A stretch of DNA of 64,000 nucleotides from NCBI RefSeq assembly GCF_947498515.1, contig NZ_CANMKO010000001.1, positions 186,001 to 250,000 on the forward strand, given 5' to 3'. Position 1 is the first letter of the stretch. Every line of letters starts with the position of its first letter. The DNA comes from an uncultured Pelagimonas sp. Its GTDB lineage: Bacteria; Pseudomonadota; Alphaproteobacteria; Rhodobacterales; Rhodobacteraceae. The notes beneath the pieces are model-generated. The model ran no database searches. It had not been told where the DNA came from and saw only the letters and a program-made list of their open reading frames with translations. The position numbers were made by a program, and so were the translations under genes. Shown piece by piece: positions 8,917-19,694 of this stretch.

Positions 8917-10074
8917 ATGCAGCGCGGTCTTGTCATATCAGGTGGGGCACATGCCCTGGCAATCGGATGGTTGCTGTTCGGGGGGCTGTTTCAGTCCGCC
9001 CCGCCAGAGATGGAAGTCGCTAATGTGTCGGTTATTTCCGAGGCAGAATTTGCCGCGCTGACCCAGCCCAACCCAAGCGGTCCGGCCCCCGATGCCCCAC
9101 AGCCCGCCCCAGACCAACCCGCGCCGCCGCCCGAGCCAGAGCCGGAACCAGTGCGGCCAACGCCGCGCCCCGATCCTGTACCGACGCCACAGCCAGAACC
9201 GCAGCCGGTGCCGGAACAACCTGCGCCAGAGCCATTGCCGGTTGTGCCCGCGCCGCCGACCCCGGCCGAGGTCGTCGATACACCACCCGTTTTGATCCCG
9301 CCGGAACCTGAGCCTGATGTGCCGCCGGCGCCGGAACCCGCGCCTTTGCCCAGTTCGGCCGCCCCGACGCGCTCTTTGCGCCCCAAACCGCGTCCGGCCC
9401 CGCGAGTGGCCCCGGAACCTGTTGCGCCGCCAGAGCCTGATACCGTTGTGGCCGAGGAAACGCAGCGTGCCGCCGCGCCCGATGCCGAGAGCCCGGATGT
9501 GGTCGAAGATAGCCAAGAGGCCACCGCGCCAGAGGAAGCTACAACCGAGATCGTGACCGAGGCCGAAAAACCATCCGGCGCGGTGACAAAATCCTTGCGC
9601 CCACAGGCGCGCCCCCAAAGTGTTTCAGCGGCAGCCCCCGCACCAGCGGCCGAAGCAGAGCCAAGCCCGGCAACACCAAGCGCCGATGATGCTTTGAACG
9701 CAGCCTTGGCCGAAGCCCTAGCCGGGGGTAGCGATGATGAGGCCCCATCGGGCCCGCCGATGACACGCGGTGAAAAAGAGGGGCTCAAGTTAGCGGTTGA
9801 GGCCTGTTGGGTCGTTGATGTCGGATCACAGGCGGCCAATGTCACCGTGACCGTCGGGTTCGAGCTTGATCGCGACGGCAAAGTTGTGCCTAGCACATTG
9901 CAAATGATTTCATCCCAAGGCGGCAGCGGTGGCGCGCTTGAGGCGGCCTTCCAATCGGCACGCCGTGCGGTTTTGCGCTGTCAGAACACCGGTTACGACC
10001 TTCCGGTGGAAAAATATGACCATTGGAAACGGGTCGAAATGACCTTTGATCCATCGCAGATGCGCCTGCGTTGA
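8917..10074 (+). CDS. tolA: TolA-like energy transducer with long Pro/Ala/Glu-rich region
   Basis: 385 residues. One N-terminal membrane helix (about 6-26) is followed by a very Pro-, Glu- and Ala-rich stretch to about residue 270 (for example PAPDQPAPPPEPEPEPVRP) that replaces the helical stalk of enterobacterial TolA. A TonB/TolA C-terminal domain of about 95 residues closes the protein (MTRGEKEGLKLAVEACWVV…RDGKVVP). Twice the segment TKSLRPQARPQS or TRSLRPKPRPAP interrupts the Pro/Glu run. It links the TolQR motor to TolB/Pal across the periplasm. Low-complexity coding makes the opposite strand look open for about 300 codons; that is a shadow. Confidence 0.9.
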   Translation: MQRGLVISGGAHALAIGWLLFGGLFQSAPPEMEVANVSVISEAEFAALTQPNPSGPAPDAPQPAPDQPAPPPEPEPEPVRPTPRPDPVPTPQPEPQPVPEQPAPEPLPVVPAPPTPAEVVDTPPVLIPPEPEPDVPPAPEPAPLPSSAAPTRSLRPKPRPAPRVAPEPVAPPEPDTVVAEETQRAAAPDAESPDVVEDSQEATAPEEATTEIVTEAEKPSGAVTKSLRPQARPQSVSAAAPAPAAEAEPSPATPSADDALNAALAEALAGGSDDEAPSGPPMTRGEKEGLKLAVEACWVVDVGSQAANVTVTVGFELDRDGKVVPSTLQMISSQGGSGGALEAAFQSARRAVLRCQNTGYDLPVEKYDHWKRVEMTFDPSQMRLR

Positions 10075-10209
10075 GTTATGACGTGCGCAATTCCCCGCCA
10101 ATTGGGACGCGCAAGAGTGTTTGTTACCGGTAAAAGTTTGGTTAAGGTGCGGACAACCGGGCATAGACCCGGCCACGACCGACAGAGCAGTTCCCAAGGA
10201 GGGACGATC

Positions 10210-11547
10210 ATGCATACCCGCTTGGGATTATCTGGCTTGGCACAAATGGTGCTGGCTTTGGCGCTGATGCTGACCCCTTTCATGGCCTCGGCCCAAGAGC
10301 CGCTGCGCCTGACGCTTGATAGCGGTGTGGTCGAGCCGATGCCCTATGCGGTGCCCAATTTTGTTCCCGAAAGCTCGGACGCGATGGTGCATTCCGAAAA
10401 CATCAGCCGGGTGATTGCCGACGATCTCACCGGCACCGGGTTGTTCCGCGAAATTGGCCGCGATGCCCATATCAGTACCGTGTCGAGCTTTGGTGCTCCG
10501 GTGCAATTTGCCGATTGGAAGGCGATCAATTCGCAAGCTTTGATCACCGGCGCAGTGAGCACCGATGGCACCGGTCGGATCATCGTGAAATTCCGGGTCT
10601 GGGATGTCTTCGCCGGTCAAGAGCTGGGCGAGGGGATGCAGTTTGCCTCGACTGCAGATGGTTGGCGACGGTTGGCGCATAAGGTTGCCGATCAGGTCTA
10701 CGCCCGTCTCACAGGGGAAACGCCGTATTTCGACAGTCGCGTGGTGTTTGTGTCGGAAACCGGCCCCAAGAATGAACGTCAAAAGCGCCTTGCGGTGATG
10801 GATTATGACGGGGCGAATGTGCAATACCTGACCGACAGCCAGTCTATCGTTTTGGCCCCACGTTTCTCGCCCAATGGTGATCGGGTTTTGTACACGAGCT
10901 ACGAAACCGGATTTCCGCGCGTGCATGTGTTGACGGTGGGCGATGTGCGCAGCCGGATTTTGCAGGCCAATGATGGTGTCATGAGTTTTGCGCCGCGGTT
11001 CTCGCCCGATGGTCGTACGGTTGTCTACTCGCTCACCCAAGGGTCCAACACCGATATTTGGGCGATGGATGTCGCCAGTACCGCGACCCGCCGTTTGTCG
11101 GTGTCGCCTGCTATTGAAACCGCGCCAAGCTATAGCCCAGATGGCAGTCAAATCGTGTTTGAAAGTGATCGCAGCGGCACTCAGCAGCTATATGTGATGC
11201 CCGCCAATGGCGGCGAAGCGGTGAGGATCAGCTTTGGCCAAGGGCGGTATGGAACACCGGTTTGGTCACCGCGCGGTGATCTGATTGCCTTTACCAAACA
11301 GAACGAAGGCCGTTTTCACATTGGTGTGATGCGTACGGACGGATCAGAAGAACGCCTGTTGACGGCGTCGTTTTTGGACGAGGGTCCAAGCTGGGCCCCA
11401 AATGGTCGCGTGTTGATGTTTGCGCGTGAAACGCAGGGCGCACAGGGGGCTTCGGCCTTGTATTCAGTGGATATTTCGGGACGCAACTTGAAACGGGTGC
11501 GCACGCCAGCCGGTGGATCGGACCCAAGCTGGGGACCGCTTCAGTAA
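10210..11547 (+). CDS. tolB: Tol-Pal system periplasmic beta-propeller TolB
   Basis: 445 residues from the ATG at 10210, chosen because AAGGAGGGA (10197-10203) precedes it and the product then begins with a clean signal peptide cut after MASA-Q. Upstream in-frame codons lack a ribosome site. The N-terminal TolB domain (about 25-170) is followed by repeated WD40-like/PD40 blades, each with the pattern [13 protein letters not shown] or [13 protein letters not shown]. The final PSWGPLQ tail is typical. TolB sits in the periplasm, binds Pal, and releases it when TolA is energised. A 135-nt gap separates it from tolA. Confidence 0.96.
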   Translation: MHTRLGLSGLAQMVLALALMLTPFMASAQEPLRLTLDSGVVEPMPYAVPNFVPESSDAMVHSENISRVIADDLTGTGLFREIGRDAHISTVSSFGAPVQFADWKAINSQALITGAVSTDGTGRIIVKFRVWDVFAGQELGEGMQFASTADGWRRLAHKVADQVYARLTGETPYFDSRVVFVSETGPKNERQKRLAVMDYDGANVQYLTDSQSIVLAPRFSPNGDRVLYTSYETGFPRVHVLTVGDVRSRILQANDGVMSFAPRFSPDGRTVVYSLTQGSNTDIWAMDVASTATRRLSVSPAIETAPSYSPDGSQIVFESDRSGTQQLYVMPANGGEAVRISFGQGRYGTPVWSPRGDLIAFTKQNEGRFHIGVMRTDGSEERLLTASFLDEGPSWAPNGRVLMFARETQGAQGASALYSVDISGRNLKRVRTPAGGSDPSWGPLQ

Positions 11548-11655
11548 CCCGTCGCGCGACGTTGCGCAGGGGGGGGTACAAGACAACGAAGCGGATTCCC
11601 GCTGGCGACGAGCTGTGATAGGCTGCGCCCAAGAAGAGAGAGCAGGACGAGAGAC

Positions 11656-12183
11656 ATGACATATTTCCCAAAAGCAGCATTGCTGGTGGCGGCCCTTGGT
11701 CTGGCGGCCTGTACTAGCCCGGATCGCTTTGGCGATGGCCAAGGTGGCGCGGGCGCGGGCCTTGATACCAATGCCCCAACCACAAGCTATGCCCCAGGTA
11801 GCGCCGATGATCCGGCATCTGTTGCGCATTTTCAGCAACGGGTCGGTGACCGGGTGTTGTTCTTGGTTGATCAATCCTCGCTAACCGCCGAAGGACGCGC
11901 GACGCTTGACCGTCAGGCCCAGTGGCTGACGGTGAACTCAGACTATCTTGCCGTGATCGAAGGTCACGCCGACGAACAAGGCACCCGCCAGTACAACCTT
12001 GCCCTAGGTGCGCGCCGTGCCAATGCGGTGATGGAATATCTGGTGTCCAAGGGCGTGCCATCAAGCCGCTTGAAATTTGTCAGCTACGGCAAAGAACGCC
12101 CGCTTGAGATCTGTTCGGCCGAGGCGTGTTACGCCAAAAACCGCCGCGCTGTGACCATTCTGTCGGCCGGTTTGACGGGGTAA
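11656..12183 (+). CDS. pal: Peptidoglycan-associated lipoprotein Pal
   Basis: 175 residues. The N-terminal lipoprotein signal has lipobox LAAC (Cys19), giving an outer-membrane lipid anchor. A short Gly/Ala linker precedes the OmpA-like murein-binding domain. This contains IEGHADEQGTRQYNLALGARRANAV, whose Asp and Arg bind the diaminopimelate residue of peptidoglycan. Pal tethers the outer membrane to murein and is moved to the division site by TolQRAB. The gap to tolB is 108 nt; cpoB follows after 3 nt. Confidence 0.96.
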   Translation: MTYFPKAALLVAALGLAACTSPDRFGDGQGGAGAGLDTNAPTTSYAPGSADDPASVAHFQQRVGDRVLFLVDQSSLTAEGRATLDRQAQWLTVNSDYLAVIEGHADEQGTRQYNLALGARRANAVMEYLVSKGVPSSRLKFVSYGKERPLEICSAEACYAKNRRAVTILSAGLTG

Positions 12184-12186
12184 CGC

Positions 12187-13026
12187 ATGCGGGTTTCGTT
12201 TGCCTTTGGGCCGGTTCTGGCCCTGCTAATTGGCGGTGCTGCGGGACAGGCACACAGCGCCGAAACACTGGCGGATATTCGTCAGGATATGGTGGTTTTG
12301 TCGGTTGAGCTGAAAAAGCTTAAGCGCGAGCTAAGTACCACTGGCGGTAGTGGCGTGACCATTGCCGGTGATCAATTGGAACGCATCACATCCATTGAAA
12401 CCCAGCTTCAGCGGATCACGGCCAAGGCCGAACAGCTGGAGCACCGGATTTCGCGGGTGACAAGCGACGGCACCAATCGCCTTGGCGATCTGGAGTTTCG
12501 GTTGTGCGAATTGGAGCCGGGCTGCGATATTGGCACCCTTGGCAAGACGACCATGTTGGGCGGCGATGCGGTTCCTGTGAGCACGCCCGCCCCAGCGATT
12601 GCCGAACCGACCGACGGTTTGCCGGTTGGGGCCGGTGAGTTGGCAGTGAGCGAAGAGGCTGACTTTCTGGACGCGCAAAAGGCGTTGAACGCCGGTGATT
12701 TTGCTGCTGCGGCGCAGATGTTTGCGGTCTTTCGCGAGACCTATCCGCTAGGCCCGCTGGAATCCGCGGCGCTTGTTGGCGAAGGTCGCGCCTTGGACGG
12801 GCAGGGCGACACGCGAGAAGCGGCGCGCCGTTACCTAAACGCCTACTCGGGGTTCCCCGACGATCAGGTCGCGCCCGAAGCGCTCTGGCGTTTGGGCGTG
12901 TCACTTGGGAAACTGGGGTCCACCCCAGAGGCCTGTGTGACCTTGGGCGAAGTTGCGGGTCGTTATCCGGGGTCGGAGTTCATCGCCAATGCCACCCAAA
13001 GCCGCGCGGACCTCGACTGCCAGTGA
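12187..13026 (+). CDS. cpoB: Tol-Pal-associated periplasmic coordinator CpoB (YbgF)
   Basis: 279 residues with a signal peptide (cut near QAHSA-E). A trimerising coiled coil runs over about residues 28-105 (DIRQDMVVLSVELKKLKREL…). A low-complexity linker and C-terminal tetratricopeptide repeats from about residue 155 follow (DFLDAQKALNAGDFAAAAQMF). CpoB couples Tol-Pal constriction to septal murein synthesis by PBP1B in enterobacteria; the alphaproteobacterial role is assumed similar. The last 4 nt (GTGA) overlap the GTG start of tilS. Confidence 0.92.
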   Translation: MRVSFAFGPVLALLIGGAAGQAHSAETLADIRQDMVVLSVELKKLKRELSTTGGSGVTIAGDQLERITSIETQLQRITAKAEQLEHRISRVTSDGTNRLGDLEFRLCELEPGCDIGTLGKTTMLGGDAVPVSTPAPAIAEPTDGLPVGAGELAVSEEADFLDAQKALNAGDFAAAAQMFAVFRETYPLGPLESAALVGEGRALDGQGDTREAARRYLNAYSGFPDDQVAPEALWRLGVSLGKLGSTPEACVTLGEVAGRYPGSEFIANATQSRADLDCQ

Positions 13027-14312
13027 CCCAAGACCTGCCCAATCTGGACCAACGCTTTGCCGAGGCGATGGGCCAGCTTTTGGGCCCGGATTTCCCCGAT
13101 GAGATTGGCTTGGCCGTGTCGGGCGGCGGCGACAGCATGGCCATGTTGGCGCTTGCGCATAATTGGACGCGGGTCTGGGGCGTGAAGCTTCGGGTGGTGA
13201 CCGTTGATCATGGCCTGCGCCCCGAAAGCAGCGACGAAGCGGCGATGGTTGCGGCGGAATGCAAAACCCTTGGCTGGCCGCATGACACGCACAAGTGGCA
13301 GTGGACTGGCGAGGGCAATCTCCAAGATCAGGCCCGCATTGGACGGCTTGAGATTTTCGACACATGGCGTGGTAACATGCGCCATGTTTTGGTCGGGCAC
13401 ACGCGCGATGACCTTGCCGAGACCTTTTTGATGCGTCTCAAACGTGGGTCGGGTGTTGATGGGTTGTCGGCAATGCTTGCCCGACGCAACGTCGTTGGGG
13501 CCGATGGTCAGTTTGAACTGCTGCGCCCCTGTCTTGATATGCGGCGTTCCGAGTTGCGGCACTATTTGACGGTTCTGAAAACCCCATGGGCCGATGATCC
13601 ATCAAACGATGACACCAAATATGATCGTGTGAAAATGCGCCAATTGCTGGTTCAGTTGGAGGATGAGGGGCTGGGCGTTGATCGGCTGGCCGAAACCGCC
13701 AACCGCCTAAGGCGCGCGCAAGAGGCGTTGCGACGCCGGGCGGTTGATGTTTGGCGGCAGGTGGGGCGCGAGGGTGCCACGGAATTTGGTCCGACCGGTG
13801 ACATATTGTTTGATCGCGACAAGTTGGCCGAGATCGAGCGCGAAACGCAGCTGCGTGTGATGGCGGCGGCGCTGCAATATGTCTCGGGGAAGGGGTATCG
13901 CCCGCGTGAGTCCGCCTTGGACTCAGTGCTCGAACTGGCGCTTTCTGGCGGGCATGCCACCCTGATGGGCTGTGAAATCAGGGTGGAACATCAAAATTTG
14001 AGAATATTTCCTGAGTTGAATGCCATACAGGATCAGCGGCTTGGGCCCAATCAGGGTGCGGTTTGGGACCATCGCTGGTCCCTCGCGGCCCCCCTGAAAG
14101 ACGGGCAATTGATTGCCCCCTTGGGTGAAGACGGGTGGCAGCAGATTGCAGATAAGAAAGCAATGCCAGTGCCTTATCATGCCGCGCGTAGCTTGCCGGC
14201 CCTTTGGGAGGCGGGGCAATTGCGCGCCTGTGACCCCTTGGGGATCGGCGAACAACCAACCGTTCAATTGTACCGCAGCCACAGCTTTGAGCGCTTCCTT
14301 CTTTCGCATTGA
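13023..14312 (+). CDS. tilS: tRNA(Ile)-lysidine synthase TilS
   Basis: 429 residues from a GTG that overlaps the cpoB stop. The N-type ATP pyrophosphatase P-loop AVSGGGDSMA lies at residues 31-40. The family blocks VDHGLRPES and GHTRDDLAETFLMRLKRGSGVDGL follow. TilS converts C34 of tRNA-Ile(CAU) to lysidine, changing decoding from AUG to AUA, and is essential. The C-terminal half is more divergent, as usual in alphaproteobacteria. Translation is probably coupled to cpoB. Confidence 0.94.
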   Translation: MTQDLPNLDQRFAEAMGQLLGPDFPDEIGLAVSGGGDSMAMLALAHNWTRVWGVKLRVVTVDHGLRPESSDEAAMVAAECKTLGWPHDTHKWQWTGEGNLQDQARIGRLEIFDTWRGNMRHVLVGHTRDDLAETFLMRLKRGSGVDGLSAMLARRNVVGADGQFELLRPCLDMRRSELRHYLTVLKTPWADDPSNDDTKYDRVKMRQLLVQLEDEGLGVDRLAETANRLRRAQEALRRRAVDVWRQVGREGATEFGPTGDILFDRDKLAEIERETQLRVMAAALQYVSGKGYRPRESALDSVLELALSGGHATLMGCEIRVEHQNLRIFPELNAIQDQRLGPNQGAVWDHRWSLAAPLKDGQLIAPLGEDGWQQIADKKAMPVPYHAARSLPALWEAGQLRACDPLGIGEQPTVQLYRSHSFERFLLSH

Positions 14313-14402
14313 AGTGGCGCGTTTCATGTCTATGTTGTGACACAACGCCCGGAGTGCGCGCCGCGCACCCGATTTCTTTTGCCGTCACTTGGGGGATCTT
14401 CC

Positions 14403-16322
14403 TTGGGCAACGCTCGTAATATCGCTTTCTGGATCGTACTTTTCGTTCTGATCCTTGCTCTTTTCAGCCTGTTTTCCGGCAGTGGAAACACCCTTCAAAG
14501 CAAGGAGGCAAGCTACTCTGAGTTTGTCGCCGCTGTTGAGGGTAAATCTGTCGATTCAGTTGTCATCGACGGCGAACAGGTTCGCTATCGCACCACAGAC
14601 GGTGCCGACCATGTCGCCATTAAGCCGGAAGATCATGAGATCACTCAGCTTTTGATCGAAAACGACGTGCCAACATGGGCCGAACAGCAGGAACAATCCG
14701 GCTTTCAGGCCTTTGTGATTGGCTTGCTGCCCTTCCTGCTGCTTATCGGTGTGTGGATCTACTTTATGAACCGCATGCAAGGCGGTGGCAAAGGTGGCGC
14801 GATGGGCTTTGGCAAATCCAAGGCCAAGCTTTTGACCGAAAAAGCCGGCCGCGTGACCTTTGATGATGTCGCCGGTATCGACGAGGCCAAAGAAGAGCTT
14901 GAAGAGATCGTGGAATTCCTGCGCAACCCGCAGAAATTCTCGCGTCTTGGTGGTAAAATCCCCAAGGGTGCCTTGCTTGTTGGCCCTCCCGGTACGGGTA
15001 AAACCCTTTTGGCGCGTGCCATCGCGGGCGAGGCGGGCGTACCGTTCTTTACAATTTCGGGGTCTGACTTTGTTGAAATGTTCGTGGGTGTCGGTGCAAG
15101 CCGCGTGCGCGACATGTTTGAGCAGGCCAAGAAAAACGCACCTTGTATCGTGTTCATCGACGAAATCGACGCCGTGGGCCGCGCCCGTGGTCAAGGGTAC
15201 GGCGGCGGCAACGACGAGCGCGAACAGACGCTCAACCAGTTGCTTGTTGAGATGGATGGGTTTGAAGCCAACGAAGGTGTGATCATCGTTGCGGCCACCA
15301 ACCGTCGCGACGTTCTTGACCCTGCTTTGCTACGCCCGGGTCGTTTTGACCGCCAGGTCACCGTGCCGAACCCAGACATCAAAGGCCGTGACAAGATTTT
15401 GGGCGTGCATGCGCGCAAAATCCCACTTGGCCCAGATGTTGATCTGCGCATCATCGCGCGCGGGACGCCCGGTTTTTCCGGTGCCGATCTGGCCAACCTT
15501 GTGAACGAAGCGGCGCTGATGGCGGCACGTGTCGGTCGCCGGTTTGTGACCATGGAAGATTTCGAACAGGCCAAAGACAAGGTCATGATGGGTGCCGAGC
15601 GCCGCAGCATGGTTTTGACCGATGAGCAAAAGGAAATGACCGCCTATCACGAAGCTGGTCACGCCTTGGTCGGGATTCACCTGCCAAAATGTGACCCGGT
15701 TTATAAGGCGACGATCATCCCGCGCGGCGGAGCCTTGGGCATGGTGATGAGCCTGCCTGAGATTGACCGTTTGAACATGTTCAAAGACGAATGCCACCAG
15801 CGTTTGGCCATGACTATGGCGGGCAAGGCGGCTGAGATCATCAAATATGGTGAGGATCAGGTCTCGAACGGTCCGGCGGGCGACATCCAACAGGCATCGG
15901 CCTTGGCGCGGGCCATGGTCTTGCAATGGGGCATGTCAGACAAGATCGGCAACATTGATTACCGCGAAGCCGCTGAAGGGTATCAGGGCAACACTGCTGG
16001 CCTGTCGGTATCGGCGCATACCAAAGAGCTAATCGAAGAAGAAGTGCGCGGGTTTATCCAAACGGGTTATGATCTGGCGCGGGAAATCATTCTGGAACGC
16101 CAAGAGGATTTTGAGCGTCTGGCGCAAGGTTTGCTTGAATACGAAACCCTGACCGGTGAAGAAATCCAACGGGTTATGCGCGGTGAGCCGCCGCATGCGG
16201 ATGATGATGATCACGGTGGCAGCGCCGAGGCAGAAAAACCCAGCCTGACTGCGATTCCGAAAACCAAATCCAAAGCCAAACCGTCGGGTGATGGCGACAT
16301 GGAACCGGAACCCAACGCATGA
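14403..16322 (+). CDS. ftsH: ATP-dependent zinc metalloprotease FtsH
   Basis: 639 residues if read from the TTG at 14403. This is chosen because the product then starts GNARNIAFW…, as in close relatives, and a G-rich ribosome site (TTGGGGGA) precedes it. A GTG at 14337 would add 22 atypical residues. Two membrane helices (about residues 6-24 and 100-120) flank a periplasmic domain. Walker A GPPGTGKT, Walker [10 protein letters not shown], arginine-finger RPGRFDR and zinc motif HEAGH all are intact, and the tail is hydrophilic. It extracts and degrades membrane proteins and unstable regulators. Its last 4 nt overlap the next ATG. Confidence 0.93.
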   Translation: MGNARNIAFWIVLFVLILALFSLFSGSGNTLQSKEASYSEFVAAVEGKSVDSVVIDGEQVRYRTTDGADHVAIKPEDHEITQLLIENDVPTWAEQQEQSGFQAFVIGLLPFLLLIGVWIYFMNRMQGGGKGGAMGFGKSKAKLLTEKAGRVTFDDVAGIDEAKEELEEIVEFLRNPQKFSRLGGKIPKGALLVGPPGTGKTLLARAIAGEAGVPFFTISGSDFVEMFVGVGASRVRDMFEQAKKNAPCIVFIDEIDAVGRARGQGYGGGNDEREQTLNQLLVEMDGFEANEGVIIVAATNRRDVLDPALLRPGRFDRQVTVPNPDIKGRDKILGVHARKIPLGPDVDLRIIARGTPGFSGADLANLVNEAALMAARVGRRFVTMEDFEQAKDKVMMGAERRSMVLTDEQKEMTAYHEAGHALVGIHLPKCDPVYKATIIPRGGALGMVMSLPEIDRLNMFKDECHQRLAMTMAGKAAEIIKYGEDQVSNGPAGDIQQASALARAMVLQWGMSDKIGNIDYREAAEGYQGNTAGLSVSAHTKELIEEEVRGFIQTGYDLAREIILERQEDFERLAQGLLEYETLTGEEIQRVMRGEPPHADDDDHGGSAEAEKPSLTAIPKTKSKAKPSGDGDMEPEPNA

Positions 16323-17101
16323 CGACAGAGCAGGGCGCAAAATGGAATCCTGAGGCCTATCAACGGTTCAAAGGGGTTCGTTTGCGCCCTGCAATCGATT
16401 TGATCCACGCGCTGCCTGAGTTGCCTGATGGGGCGATCGTGGATCTTGGCTGTGGTAGCGGAGCGGTTGGCGAGGCCCTTAAAGGACTTGGTCGTCACCT
16501 GATCGGGATCGATAACAGCCCAGAAATGTTGGCCGAAGCAGAAAAAACCGGAAGCTATGACAGCTTGGTATCGTCGGACATCAGCACATGGGCTCCGGAT
16601 GACGCCCCGGCGCTGATCTTTTCCAACGCAGCGTTGCAATGGGTGGACAACCATCAAGATGTGTTGCCACGGTTGATGGGCCTCTTGAAGCCGGGCGGCA
16701 CGCTTGCCGTGCAAATGCCCCACCAGAACAACGCCCCATCCCATCACATCTGGAAAAGTCTTGCAGAAGAGTTTTGGCCCGGTCGCATAGATTTCGCAAC
16801 CGGCCCTGATGTGATGTTGCCAGCAAGCTATCACCACCTGTTGTCGCCGCTGGGTCATCTGACCCTGTGGGAAACCGAATACTATCAGGTGTTGGAGCCG
16901 GTCCAGACCGGCCATCCGGTGCGACGGTTTACCGAGTCCACCTATGGCTTGCCGATTTTGCAAACCTTGGACGAGGCAGAACAAACCCGGTTGATCGAGG
17001 CCTATGAGGCGGTGATCGGCACCGCATATCCAGAGGCCCAGGATGGAACGGTGCTATTCCCGTTCCGGCGTATGTTCATGACGTTGACGCGCCCCTCCTA
17101 A
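16319..17101 (+). CDS. tam: Trans-aconitate 2-methyltransferase-like SAM enzyme
   Basis: 260 residues. It begins [20 protein letters not shown], the characteristic N-terminus of Tam proteins. The class I SAM-binding motif [14 protein letters not shown] and the acidic [10 protein letters not shown] follow. Tam methylates trans-aconitate, a toxic by-product of the TCA cycle, in the cytoplasm. The 4-nt overlap with ftsH suggests co-translation. Other small-molecule methyltransferases share the fold, but the N-terminal signature favours Tam. Confidence 0.85.
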   Translation: MTTEQGAKWNPEAYQRFKGVRLRPAIDLIHALPELPDGAIVDLGCGSGAVGEALKGLGRHLIGIDNSPEMLAEAEKTGSYDSLVSSDISTWAPDDAPALIFSNAALQWVDNHQDVLPRLMGLLKPGGTLAVQMPHQNNAPSHHIWKSLAEEFWPGRIDFATGPDVMLPASYHHLLSPLGHLTLWETEYYQVLEPVQTGHPVRRFTESTYGLPILQTLDEAEQTRLIEAYEAVIGTAYPEAQDGTVLFPFRRMFMTLTRPS

Positions 17102-17224
17102 GGGCATGTTTCAAGTCTGACAAAATCTGTGCGGCAAATGGCCGATGTTTTGCTAACTGTGGCCTTGTCAAATCCGGGCTCCATCGGTCTATTCGCGGCA
17201 CATGACGCGCGAAAAGGACATGCT

Positions 17225-17809
17225 ATGCCCGCCCTGAAACCGACCGACTATTATGCAACCATTACATGGGCCGGGGCTGTGCCGGATGGCGACGGTCTGC
17301 GTGCTGTTGCTTCGGATAGCCTCACTTTGGGCTGGGATGGGCCAGAAGATGAAAAGCACGGCGGTCGCACCCGCCCATCCTGTAGCCGGGTCACATCACA
17401 ACATGAACGCGGCACCGAGATCGCCAATGTGCGCCAGCTTTCTGTTTTGTCGCAAGAAGAGCTAAACGCGATTGCCGCCGATATGGGGATCGAAGCGCTT
17501 GATCCGCTTTATCTCGGCGCGACTTTGGTGATCGAAGGAATTGCAGATTTCAGCTTTGTCCCGCCATCGTCCCGGCTTCAGGCCGAAAATGGCACGACCA
17601 TCACAATAGATATGAACAATCGCCCTTGTATTTTCCCCGGCAAGGAGATCGAAGCCGATATGCCGGGCTATGGTCCCAAGTTCAAACCCGCCGCCAACAA
17701 TCGGCGCGGTGTGACCGCTTGGGTGGAACGTCCGGGTGTGTTGATGGTCGGTGACAAGCTGCGTTTGCACATCCCGGATCAACGCGCTTGGACCGCCGAG
17801 GCCAAGTAA
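17225..17809 (+). CDS. MOSC-domain protein
   Basis: 194 residues from the ATG at 17225 (AAGGA at 17214-17218). The body fits the MOSC fold found in molybdenum-cofactor sulfurases and YiiM-like proteins: [20 protein letters not shown], then the core [19 protein letters not shown] and the segment around [12 protein letters not shown] with its conserved Cys. The family moves sulfur or detoxifies N-hydroxylated compounds; the substrate here is unknown. No N-terminal sulfurtransferase domain is present, so it is a stand-alone MOSC protein. It is separated from fhs by a hairpin spacer. Confidence 0.75.
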   Translation: MPALKPTDYYATITWAGAVPDGDGLRAVASDSLTLGWDGPEDEKHGGRTRPSCSRVTSQHERGTEIANVRQLSVLSQEELNAIAADMGIEALDPLYLGATLVIEGIADFSFVPPSSRLQAENGTTITIDMNNRPCIFPGKEIEADMPGYGPKFKPAANNRRGVTAWVERPGVLMVGDKLRLHIPDQRAWTAEAK

Positions 17810-17817
17810 CAAAACGT

Positions 17818-17847
17818 GCGGGTCGGAGACATGCGTTTCCGATCCGC
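17818..17847 (+). terminator. Stem-loop after the MOSC gene
   Basis: GCGGGTCGGA (17818-17827) pairs with TCCGATCCGC (17838-17847), 10 bp with one G-U, loop of 10 nt, starting 9 nt past the stop. No T-tract follows, so termination is tentative. It sits in the spacer before fhs. Confidence 0.45.
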
Positions 17848-17969
17848 TCCGCACCGCGCTTCCTCGCGCCGCTACAACGCCTAGAAATGTCGGATTCGCT
17901 GTCACCCTTTGTCGTTTCCCACGATATGCGTGGATCAACGACACAATTTTTTCGACAGGGATCGCACTG

Positions 17970-19646
17970 ATGGCTTTTAAAACCGACATCGAAATCGCCC
18001 GTGAGGCCAAGAAAAAGCCGATCATGGAAATCGGCGCCAAGCTTGGCATCGACGCTGAACATTTGCTGCCATACGGCCATGACAAGGCCAAGGTCAGCCA
18101 AGAGTTCATCAACTCGGTTCAGGATCGTGAAAACGGCAAACTGATCCTTGTGACCGCGATCAACCCGACGCCTGCGGGCGAAGGCAAGACCACAACAACC
18201 GTTGGTCTAGGTGACGGTTTGAACGCTATTGGCAAAAACGCCATGGTCTGTATCCGCGAAGCGTCGCTTGGCCCGAACTTTGGCATGAAGGGCGGCGCCG
18301 CCGGTGGTGGCATGGCGCAGATCGTGCCGATGGAGGAAATGAACCTTCACTTTACCGGGGATTTCCACGCGATCACCTCGGCGCACAACCTTCTTTCGGC
18401 GATGATCGACAACCACATCTATTGGGGCAACGAGCTTGAGATCGACGAGCGCCGCGTGACATGGCGCCGTGTGCTTGACATGAACGACCGCGCGCTGCGT
18501 GATACCGTGACCTCGCTTGGTGGTGTTGCCAATGGCTTCCCGCGTCAGACCGGGTTTGACATCACCGTGGCCTCCGAAGTCATGGCGATCCTCTGCCTCG
18601 CCAAAGACTTGAACGATCTGCAAACCCGTCTGGGTGACATGATCGTGGCCTATCGCCGTGATCGCAGCCCGATCTATGCGCGTGATATCAAAGCCGACGG
18701 CGCGATGACCGTGTTGCTGCGCGATGCGATGCAACCGAACCTTGTTCAGACCCTCGAAAACAACCCGGCCTTTGTGCATGGCGGTCCATTCGCCAACATC
18801 GCCCATGGCTGTAACTCGGTCACCGCGACAACAACCGCGCTGAAATTGGCCGACTATGTTGTGACAGAAGCGGGCTTTGGGGCCGATCTTGGCGCTGAAA
18901 AGTTCATGAACATCAAATGCCGCAAAGCCGGTCTTGCCCCCGATTGTGTGGTTTTGGTTGCGACCATCCGCGCCATGAAAATGAACGGCGGCGTGGCCAA
19001 AGCGGACCTTGGGGACGAGAACGTGGATGCGGTCAACGAAGGCTGTGCAAACCTTGGTCGCCACATCGGCAACCTCAAGCAATTCGGCGTGCCGGTTGTT
19101 GTGGGCATCAACCATTTTGTCACTGATACCGACGCCGAAGTGCAGGCGGTTATCGACTATGTGGAAACCCAAGGCGCAGAAGCGATCCTGTGCCAGCACT
19201 GGGAAAAAGGCTCTGAAGGCACCAAGGCGCTTGCCACCCGCGTGGCCGAAATCGCCGATGCAGGTGTGTCGCAATTCGCACCGCTTTACAAAGATGATCT
19301 GCCGCTGTTTGAGAAAATCGAGCGTATTGCAACCTCGATCTATCGTGCCGACGAAGTCATCGCCGATAAGAAAGTGCGCGACCAATTGCGCGCCTGGGAA
19401 GCGGCCGGTTATGGCCATCTGCCGATCTGTATCGCCAAGACCCAGTATTCGTTTAGCACCGATCCATCATTGCGCGGTGCGCCGACTGGTCACTCTGTTC
19501 CAGTGCGTGAGGTTCGTCTCAGCGCGGGTGCTGGTTTCGTGATCGCGATCTGCGGTGACATCATGACCATGCCGGGCCTGCCACGCAAACCCGCAGCGGA
19601 AAACATCCGCATCAACGAAGAGGGTCTGGTCGAAGGTCTGTTCTAA
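17970..19646 (+). CDS. fhs: Formate-tetrahydrofolate ligase
   Basis: 558 residues from the ATG at 17970, the family's usual N-terminus ([18 protein letters not shown]). The reading frame stays open far upstream, but those codons match nothing. The ATP-binding loop [18 protein letters not shown] and the folate/formate site region ([19 protein letters not shown]) are intact. The enzyme makes 10-formyl-THF from formate, THF and ATP. Followed by the FolD genes, it forms a formate-to-methylene-THF route, or the reverse. In this group it often handles methyl groups released from osmolytes. Confidence 0.97.
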   Translation: MAFKTDIEIAREAKKKPIMEIGAKLGIDAEHLLPYGHDKAKVSQEFINSVQDRENGKLILVTAINPTPAGEGKTTTTVGLGDGLNAIGKNAMVCIREASLGPNFGMKGGAAGGGMAQIVPMEEMNLHFTGDFHAITSAHNLLSAMIDNHIYWGNELEIDERRVTWRRVLDMNDRALRDTVTSLGGVANGFPRQTGFDITVASEVMAILCLAKDLNDLQTRLGDMIVAYRRDRSPIYARDIKADGAMTVLLRDAMQPNLVQTLENNPAFVHGGPFANIAHGCNSVTATTTALKLADYVVTEAGFGADLGAEKFMNIKCRKAGLAPDCVVLVATIRAMKMNGGVAKADLGDENVDAVNEGCANLGRHIGNLKQFGVPVVVGINHFVTDTDAEVQAVIDYVETQGAEAILCQHWEKGSEGTKALATRVAEIADAGVSQFAPLYKDDLPLFEKIERIATSIYRADEVIADKKVRDQLRAWEAAGYGHLPICIAKTQYSFSTDPSLRGAPTGHSVPVREVRLSAGAGFVIAICGDIMTMPGLPRKPAAENIRINEEGLVEGLF

Positions 19647-19694
19647 AAAGACCGGAACGATTTGATTGCGAATAGGCGTTCGGCGGGGTAGGGC

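Noticed and set aside
8991-9896. Open minus-strand frame of about 300 codons opposite tolA
   Set aside because: It is a Ser/Gly/Ala-rich shadow produced by the Pro/Glu-rich low-complexity coding of tolA; no start site or family resemblance.
17751-17969. Upstream extension of fhs by 73 codons
   Set aside because: The extension overlaps the MOSC gene and the hairpin and resembles nothing; the canonical FTHFS N-terminus starts at 17970.
18207-19418. Open minus-strand frame of about 400 codons opposite fhs
   Set aside because: Codon-bias shadow of a conserved gene; His/Arg-rich, no recognisable features.
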